A DNA stretch of 64,000 bases. Origin: PFJX01 sp040751755. Lineage in GTDB: Bacteria > Pseudomonadota > Gammaproteobacteria > Burkholderiales > Thiobacillaceae. The stretch is from positions 186,001-250,000 of the forward strand of contig JBFMHC010000020.1 of NCBI GenBank assembly GCA_040751755.1, read 5' to 3'. Below are positions 31,332 to 40,300 of this stretch, piece by piece. Under the pieces are notes generated by a model that ran no database searches, was not told the origin of the DNA, and saw nothing but the letters and a program-made list of their open reading frames with translations. The translations under genes were made by a program, and so were the position numbers. The first letter of the stretch is position 1. Each line of letters starts with the position of its first letter.

Positions 31332-34300
31332 CGACGTGAAGGCCGAGGTGGCGGGCGGCGCCCACGTCACCACCCCGGGCAAGCTGGACGTGCTGGCCAA
31401 GGCCGAGGAGGGCGTCAGCTTCGAGACCTCGGCGGCGGTGGACCAGCGCGACCTGGATACCCAGTTGCCGGGCGACCCCAATGCGCCGGAAGACAAGAAG
31501 AAGGTGGCCATCTCCGCCTCGGTGGCGGTGATCGACATGACCCACCACGCCGACGCCCTGATCGGCGACGGTGCCCTGATCAGCGCCGGCGGCGCGGTCA
31601 ACGTCAATGCCCAGAGCATCATCAGCCCGTTCTGGTCCCAGTGGGAAACCCTCATCGGCAAGTTCAAGACCATGGACTGGAACGACGCCGAGGCCTGGTA
31701 CAAGCTGGGCAAGGCGCTGTACGACGTGGCCGGCGACCCGATCAACGCCACCTCCTGGACCCAGACCGCCGTGGAAAGTGAGAAGCTGGCCTTCGCCGGC
31801 GCGGTGGACTTCTTCACCCTGGACCACAAGGCCACCGCCCGCATCGGCGACGCCGACATCAACGCCGGCAGCGCCCCCATCACCGCCGCGCAGGACGTGA
31901 ACGTGGTGGCCACCGCCAGCCAGGGCATTCTCAACCTGGTGGGCGTGCCCGAGTTCGACCCCACCGCCGCCCCCGGCAGCAACTCCAACAGCGGCACCGC
32001 CGGCTTCGGGGGTTCCTACCACCAGTTCAACCTCACCGGCGGCAGCGACGCCAGCATCGCCGCCGGCGCCCAGGTGCGCGCCGATGACGTGGTGGCCCTG
32101 GCGGACACCAGCTTCGACCAGGTCACCGTGGCGGAGACCGTGGGCAAGGCCGGCAAGCTCTCCATCAACGGCGCCTTCTCCCTGGTGGACACCGACCTCC
32201 ACACCGTCGCCCAGATCGGCGCCGGCGGCGGCATGAGCGCCAACGACGTGCTGGTGAAGGCCCAGGACGACAGCCTGGTGATCAACGTGGCCGGCGGCGT
32301 GGCCCGTTCCCAGAGCGTGGGCATCGGCTTCTCCGTGGCCATCAACGAGCTGGACCGGGAAGTGCGCGCCATCATCGGCAACCGTGTGACCGAGTCCGCC
32401 AGCGGCGGGACGCTGAGCGCCAGCGGCAACCTGCTGCTGGACGCCCACGCCGGCGGCACCCAGGGCGCCTTCACCGTGGCCGGCTCCGGCCCCTCCGCCA
32501 ACGAAAGCGACGAGGGCAAGACCGGCGGCGACGGCAGCAAGACCAACGCCAAGGACACCGGCCAGCAGGGCAAGTCCGGCGTCGGCATCTCCGGCGCCGC
32601 CTCGGTGAACCTGGTGAACGACACCACCGCCGCCGGCATCAACCACCTGGCCAGCGTCACCGTGTCCGGCGCCGGCGCCAGCGCCGTGACGGTGGACAAG
32701 GACGCGGACGGCACGGCGGAAACCACCGTGGACCTGGCCCGGGGCCTCACCGCCCAGGCGAAGAACGACGCCCTGATCATCGCCGGCGCCGGCGCCCTCA
32801 CCGTGGCCACCGACAAGTCCGCCGGCCTGGCCGGCGCCTTCACCTGGAACGAGCTGGTGAAGGACACCCGCGCCACCATCGCCGACACCAGCGTCACCGT
32901 GCACAACGGCGGCGTGAACCTGGACGCGGAGAACGCCAAGGCCATGTGGTCCATCTCCGCCGGCGGCGCCGCCGGCGACAAGGTGGGCATCGCCGGCTCG
33001 GTGTCCTACAGCACCATCGACAACGTCACCGAGGCGGCCATCGACGACGCCAACGTGGACGCGGATTCCACCGTGGTCCTGGATGCCGACGACACCTCCG
33101 ACATCCGCAGCGTGGCGGGCTCCGTCAGCTACGGCGGCAAGGCCGGCATCGGCGCCGCCGTGGCCATCTCCACCGTGGATTCCGACACCACCGCCCGCAT
33201 CAGCGGCGCGGGCAAGAGCGTCAGCGGCGACGCCGGGGTCTCCGCCAGCGCCACCAACGACAACTCCATCGTCTCCGTGGCCGCCGCCATCGGCGCCTCC
33301 CAGGGCGTGGCCGCCTCCGGCGCGGTGACCTGGAACGTCATCAGCAACAAGACCGAGGCCACGATGAGCGGCGTCACCCTGTCCGCCAGCGGCAACGCGG
33401 TGAACCTGGACGCGGACGACACGGCGGACATCTTCTCCATCTCCGGCAACGCCGCCATCTCCACCGGCCAGGGCTCGGTGGGCATCTCCGGCAGCTACAA
33501 CGAGATCGACAACGAGACCTACGCCAAGGCCACCGGCGGTTCCCTGTCCGGCACCAGCGTGCGCCTGGAGGCCACCGAGGACGCCACCATCAAGGCCATC
33601 GCGGCGGGCGGTTCCGGCTCATCCAAGGTGGCCGTGTCCGGCTCCCTGGGCGTCAACACCATCGGCAACCTCACCAAGGCCTCCACCAGCGGCACCACCC
33701 TCAACACCGCCGGCGACGCCCAGGTGCGCGCAGCCGACACCTCCGACATCTTCTCCGTGACCGGCGCCGTGGGCGCGGCCGGCAACGGCGCGGTGGGCGC
33801 CTCCGGCTCCTACAACCACATCGGCGGCAGCGTCACCGCCCAAATCGCCGGCGGCACGGTGGACGCGGCCAACGTGCTGGTGGACGCGGAACGCGCCGCC
33901 AAAATGGAAGTCTGGGCCGTGGCCGGCTCCGCCGCCGGCACCGCCGGTTTCGCCGGGTCCATCGCGCTGAACGACATCGGCGGCGTCACCACCGCCAGCA
34001 TCAACGGCGGCGCCGACGTGGAGGCCAGCGGCAACGCCCTGGTGACCGCCGAAGCCGACGACCGGATCGACGCCCGCGCCGGCGCCATCGGCATCGGCGG
34101 CAGCGTCGGCGGTTCCGGTTCCATCGCCTTCAACGACGTGCATTCCGACACCCTGGCCCAGGTCACCGGCGCCAACACCCAGGTCACCGGCCTGGGCAAC
34201 GGCGGCGTGGCCCAGGTGGACAACGGCCAGCTGAGCGCGCTGACCGGCCTGCCGTCCGCCAATCCCCTGGCCAATCGCCAGCAGAAGGACAACGTCCGGG

Positions 34301-37300
34301 GTGCGGCGGTGGTGGCCTCGTCCACCTCCCAGGTGGAGAACTTCACCATCAGCGCCAGCGGCGGCGGCAGCGCCGGCGTGGCCGGCACCGTCTCCCTGGC
34401 CATGATGACCGGCTACACCAGCGCCGAGGTCACCGACGGCGCCAGCGTCAACGCCAGCTTCGGCGGCGCCGAGCAGGAGGCCCGGGTGGCCGCCTACCAC
34501 CACGACAACCTGTATTCCGTTTCCGGCGGCGGCGCCATCGGCGGCGACGTGGGCGCGGGCGGCGCCATGGACAACCTGATCGGCTCCCACGTCACCACCG
34601 CCGAGGTGCGCGGCGCCACCGTCCAGGGTAGCAAGGCGGTGGACGTGGACGCGGGCTCGACCCTGGAGATCGCCCAGAAGGTCATCGGCCTGGGCGGCGG
34701 CACCTACGCCGGCCTGTCCGGCTCCATCGGCCTGATCCTGGTGGATGGCAAGACCCAGGCCCTGGTCAACGACGGCGACCTCAACTCCAAGGGCGACCTG
34801 ACGGTGGAGGCCACCAGCGAGACCGACACCGAGATCCTGGCCGGCGCCGTGTCCCTCTCCGGCGTGGCGGGCATCGGCCTGACCGGCACCGTGGCCATCT
34901 ACGACCAGACCACCCAGGCGGTGGTGGGCGACGGCTCCAACCTCAACGCCAACCAGGCCACCCGCGTCCACGCCGACAACGACACCGAGCAGAACGTCAT
35001 CGCCGGCACCGCCTCGGCGGCGGGCGGCGTGGGCATCGCCGGCACCGTGGACGTGGCGGTGATCAAGGGCACCACCCAGGCGGTGGTGGGCGCCAAGAGC
35101 AGCGCCGGCGCCGGCGACAGCCACATCAACGCCGATACCGGTTATGGCGGCGCGGAACAGGACGTGAGCGTCAGTGCTAGCGACACCACCCGGGTGGACA
35201 ACTACCTGGGCGGCCTGGGCATCGGCCTGGGCGGCGCCGGCGTGGGCGCGGCGGTGGACGTGGTGATGGTCAACAACGGCGCCAGCGCCCAGGTGCGCAG
35301 CGGCGCCACGGTGGACGCCGACCGGGACATCACCGTCAGCGCCGACACGGAACGGGTGCTGGATTCCTTCACCATCGCCGCCGCCGGCGGCGCCACCACC
35401 GGCATCTCCGGCGCCGTGTCGGTGCTGACGGCGGGCAGCCGCCCCGACAGCGACGCCCAGAGCGAATCCAGCGCCTCGGTGGGCGAGGTGGCGCGCTACG
35501 TGTCCGCCAACGCCTTCGGCAACCAGCTGGATTCCGACGCCGGCGGCACCTCCGCCTCCCGGGACAAGGCCAACGCCGCCCGGGCCAGCGCCAACGTGGG
35601 CAATGACATGAACGCCCCGGCCGCGGCCAACACCGCCCAGGCCGTGGTCGCCGCCGGCACCACCCTGAACGCCGGCCGCGACGTGCGGGTCGCCGCCCGC
35701 AACGGCACCGACACCGACGCCATCGCCGTGGGCGTGGCGGTATCCGGCGGCGCCTCCCTGGGCGGCGGCGTGGCCCTGGCCTTCGTCGACGACAAGACCG
35801 AGGCGGAGGCCGCCGGCAGCATCACCGCCGGGCGCAACGTCACGGTCCAGGCCGACGACGGCACGGTCAACGATACCCAGGGCCTGGTGCTGGACGTGGG
35901 CGACATCCACGTCAACCAGCGCACCACCGCCTCCAAGCTCATGACCTTCGCCGGCGGCGGCGGCGTGGTGGGCCTGGGCGCCTCCGTTGCCATCCTGGAC
36001 AAGACCAGCAGCGCCAGCGCCCGGGTGGGCGACGGCGCCAGCATCACCGCCCTGGGCACGGAGGCCGCCGACCCCGGCGGCGTCACCGGCCTGGTGACGG
36101 TGGACGCGGGCATCGACCACGAGCTGGAAACCAAGGGCCTGGGCGCCGCCGTGGGCCTGGCCGGGGTGGGCGTGGCCATCGCCTACGTCACGGAGGACGG
36201 GGACGCCACGGCCCAGGTGGGCAGCCAGGCCCACGTCACCGGCAAGGCCCTGGACGTACACGGCCATGCCCAGACCGATACCGACGCCCATGTGATCGCC
36301 GCCGCCGGTGGCCTGGTCTCCGGCGCCGGCGCCGACGCCAACGCCGAGGACACCTCCTCGGCCAACGCCCGGATCGGCGACGGCGCGGTGATCCGCACCG
36401 CCTCCGGCCTGACCCAGGTGCGTGCCGATGTGGATCCGGTGGCCAAGGCGGAGGCCCTGGGCGTGGCGGTGTCCGCCGGCGTCTCCATCGGCGTCTCCCT
36501 GTCCGATGCCACCGTGGAAACCCGCGCTGAAGCAGGCACTGGCAGCGGCGTGGACGTGATCGCCGACGCCATGACCGTACAGGCCGAGACCCGGCTGCGC
36601 GGCATGACCGCCGAGAGCGACGCCACCGCCGGCGCCGGCGGCCTGCTGCTGGGGGCCAGCGCCTCCGAATCCAAGGCCACCGTGCGCACCGATACCGTGG
36701 CCGACGTGGGTGCCAACAACACGATCAACGTGAACGGCGAGTTCAAGGTGGACGCCAACTCCGACACCTATGCCGACGCCGACGTCACCGGCATCAACGT
36801 GGGCCTGCTGGCGGGCGGCAGCAGCGCCGCCAAGGCCAGGACCGACACGGAAACCTATGCCACCGTGGGCGACAATCCCACCCTCACGGCCGACAGCGTC
36901 AAGGTCAAGGCCGACGGCAACGACAAACTGCGCGCCAACACCAAGTCCGGCGCCGGCGGCCTGGGGGTGCTGGTGGCCTCCAAGGCGGAAACCGAAGCGG
37001 ATTCACGCACCTACGCCGGTCTGGGCGGCGCCACCGGTACCAGCGGCCTGGTCGACGCGGTCATGACGGAGATCACCGCCGTCCAGCACACCAACTTCAA
37101 CTCGACCGCCGATTCCACCAGTGCCTCGGTAGTGGGCTACTCCGGCGCCCGCGCCATCAACCATGTCGATACCGACACACGCGCCTATCTCGGCCCGAAG
37201 GTGACGGTGAACACCGAGTCCTTCTCCGCCCAGGCCTGGAACGACATCGTCAAGCCGACCCTGGCCAGCGGCTACAACGTGGATTCCGGCTCCGGCGGCC

Positions 37301-40300
37301 TGTTCAACGGCGCCGCCGCCCGCTCCGAGTCCTTCATCCGCAACGGCGCCCTGGTGGACGTAGGCCAGGACGCGAAAATCAACGTGGCGGTGGCCGGCGT
37401 CGGCGTCGGCGACCTGGACCTGGCGGCCTGGAACCAGGTGGACGCCCACGACCGGGTGCGCCTGGATTCCGGCGGCGCCATCGCCATCGCCAAGGCCGAG
37501 TCGGAGATCCGGAACGACCGCAACGACGCCACCGTGCATGTGGGGCAGGATGCCACCCTGCTCACCGATGGCGAGGCCAACCTGTCGGCCCGCACCACGG
37601 CCCAGATCCACGCCGCCGCCAGTTCCAAGACCTATGGCCTGGCGGGTGCCGCCGAGGGGGATTCCGCCGCCGGCATCCGCGCCGACAACCGCATCGAGCT
37701 GGCCACCGGCGCCAAGGTGGAAGCGGAGGAGGACGTGCACCTGATGGCCGGCACCGACCGGGTCAACGGCAACGACCTGTATGCCGACGCGGAAACCCGG
37801 CTGTGGAACTACACCGCCTTCCCGGTGGAGAACGACCCCGGCGCCTTCGGCTCGGTGGTCCAGCACAACACCATCGACGTCGCCGCCGGCGCCCAGGCCC
37901 GCTCCGTGAAGAGCGTGCATCTCACCGCCACGGAAGGCAGCCACCGCACCCGCGGCTTCGGCGAGGGCACCGATGCCTATCGGGAAACCCTGTCCGCCAT
38001 CGGCGAATTCTTCGGCGCAGACACCTCCGCCCTCAAGATCACCGGCGGCTCCACCTACGACAACGCCAATGCCTTCCTCGGCCTGGACCCCGCCTCCGGA
38101 GTGAACGTGGACGGCACCGTGCAGGCCGGCATCTGGCACCACCAGTGGCTGACCCTGGCGGCGGACGGCCAGACCGTCACCAGCTCCGAGTCCATGGCGG
38201 ACAAATGGCGGCTGCGCAACGGCGTGAGCCTGGCGGACGAACTGGCGGCGGAGATCGCCGCCCTGCGGGAAAAGGCGCTGAAGACCCGCGCCGCCGCCAA
38301 CAGCTACGCCGGCAGCGACGCCAGCGACGCGGCCCTGGCCCTGGACAACGACGCCCGCATCCTGGAGCAGCAGCTGGCTGCCCTGAGCGATCCCAATGCC
38401 AAGGTGGGCTTCATCGACATCCTCGACACCACGGCCCGCACCGGCAACGTCAACATCACCGGCAAGTACCTCACCGGCCAGGCCAGCGGCCACATCGAGG
38501 CCCCGGGGGACGTGCGCATCGACATCGAGAACAAGTCCACCCGCTTCATGCAGACCGCCGCCCTGACCATCCCGGACGAGGAGGGCGGCCAGATCACCTT
38601 CAACGGCCTGCGGGTGTCCAGCAACGGCGACATCAACGCCCGCAACAGCCTGACCCGGGTGGCCGCCATCGGCACCCTGAAGGACGCCGCCACCTCCCCC
38701 GACCCGGTGATCCGGGTGGAGAACACCAACGACCAGGACACCGCCGCCGGCGCCCCGGCCCAGCTGTGGATGCGCGGCGACGTCAACAACCTGGGGGGCG
38801 AGGCCATCGCCAAGAGCCACGGCACCCTGCGGGTCTCCGCCAACATCAATGCCGAAACCGTGAACATCGCCACCGGCGGCGACTTCATCAAGACCTACAC
38901 CCCGGGCTTCACCCACCAGGGCGGCGACCCGGTCAAGCAGCTGGGCTCCCTGCCCGGCCAGCGGGAGGCGGCCAAGGTGGATTACAGCCAGAACGGCCTG
39001 GCCCAGAACTGCGGCAGCGGCGGCAAGGATTGCGGCACCACCATCGCCGGCAACAACGTGTACATCAGCGGCGAGAAGCTCAACATCAACGGCCTGATCC
39101 AGGCCGGCCTGCCGGACCGGGCCATCCTCATCGACAACAGCCTGCTGGCCGCCACCAACCCCAGCATGGGCATCGCCAACTCGGCGGCCATCGCCAAGCT
39201 CAAGGCCAACTGGCAGTCCGGCGACCACGGCACCCGCTACCTGGACCTGAACAACCCCGATCCGGGCAGCAGCAGCATCAAGGTGCGCTACGACGCCGAG
39301 AACGACCGCCTGGAACTGGCCAACGTGCGCATGGGCGGCGGCCACATGGAGCTGTTCGGCAACGTCTTCTCCACCGGCAACGGCGAGCTGCGGGTGATGG
39401 ACGGCTACGGCCGCATCAACGTCAGGAACAGCACCGGCTACGACCTGGCGGTGGGCCGGCTGGACACCGGACCTGGCGTGGAAGGCATCATCCGCATCAC
39501 CGACACCTCCCAGCGCGACCCCGACAACGCCCCCCTGGTGACCGAGATCACCCGCCTGGGCAACACCATCGAAACCCGCACCAGCGCCACGGTGGACGCC
39601 AACGGCCGGCCCAGCAAGCTGGTGTCCTCCACCACCGGCCGCAACGGCAGCTTCAACCCCACGGCCAACCGGCGCTTCAACTGGATCAACGGCGACTCCA
39701 CCAAGCACAGCACCAAGGACGTCTACACCACGCGCTACTTCCTGGGCGCCGACGGCCTGGCCAAGGACAAGGACTTCGACCCGGTGCACACGGATTACCC
39801 CACGGTCTACACCGCGCGGCTGACCGGTGACTGGCTGTCCACTGGCCAGAGCACGGGGCCGGATTACGCGATGGATTACACCCAGGTCACGACCACCAAG
39901 ACGACGACTCGGGACGACTATTCGGGCGAATACGGCTGCGACAGCATCTACACGTGCATCGACCACACCGTGGAGAAGCGCTGGTACGTCAACAACTATT
40001 ACCAGCACAGTCTGAACGCGTCCAAGGCGGTGAAGGTGAACTTCATCGGCTTCGACAGCGCGAGCCTCAACGTGGACGCCGGCACCGGCCAGCTGCTGCT
40101 GGGCGGCCTGGTGCGCGGACTCACCGGCAACTCCAGCCTGAGCGGCGGGGCGGGCATCCAGAGCCTGTCCGACGAGGCCCGCATCGTCGCCAGCAACCTG
40201 ACCCTGGCTTCCGCCAACGGCGCCATCGGCAGCGCCGCCAACCCGGTGCGCATCGACCTCACCGACGCCGACCCGGCCAAGGGCCTGGTGAACGGCAAGG

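Noticed and set aside
32590..36300. CRISPR-like or tandem DNA repeats
   Set aside because: The periodicity is at protein level with much DNA divergence and no constant spacer, typical of beta-helix coils.
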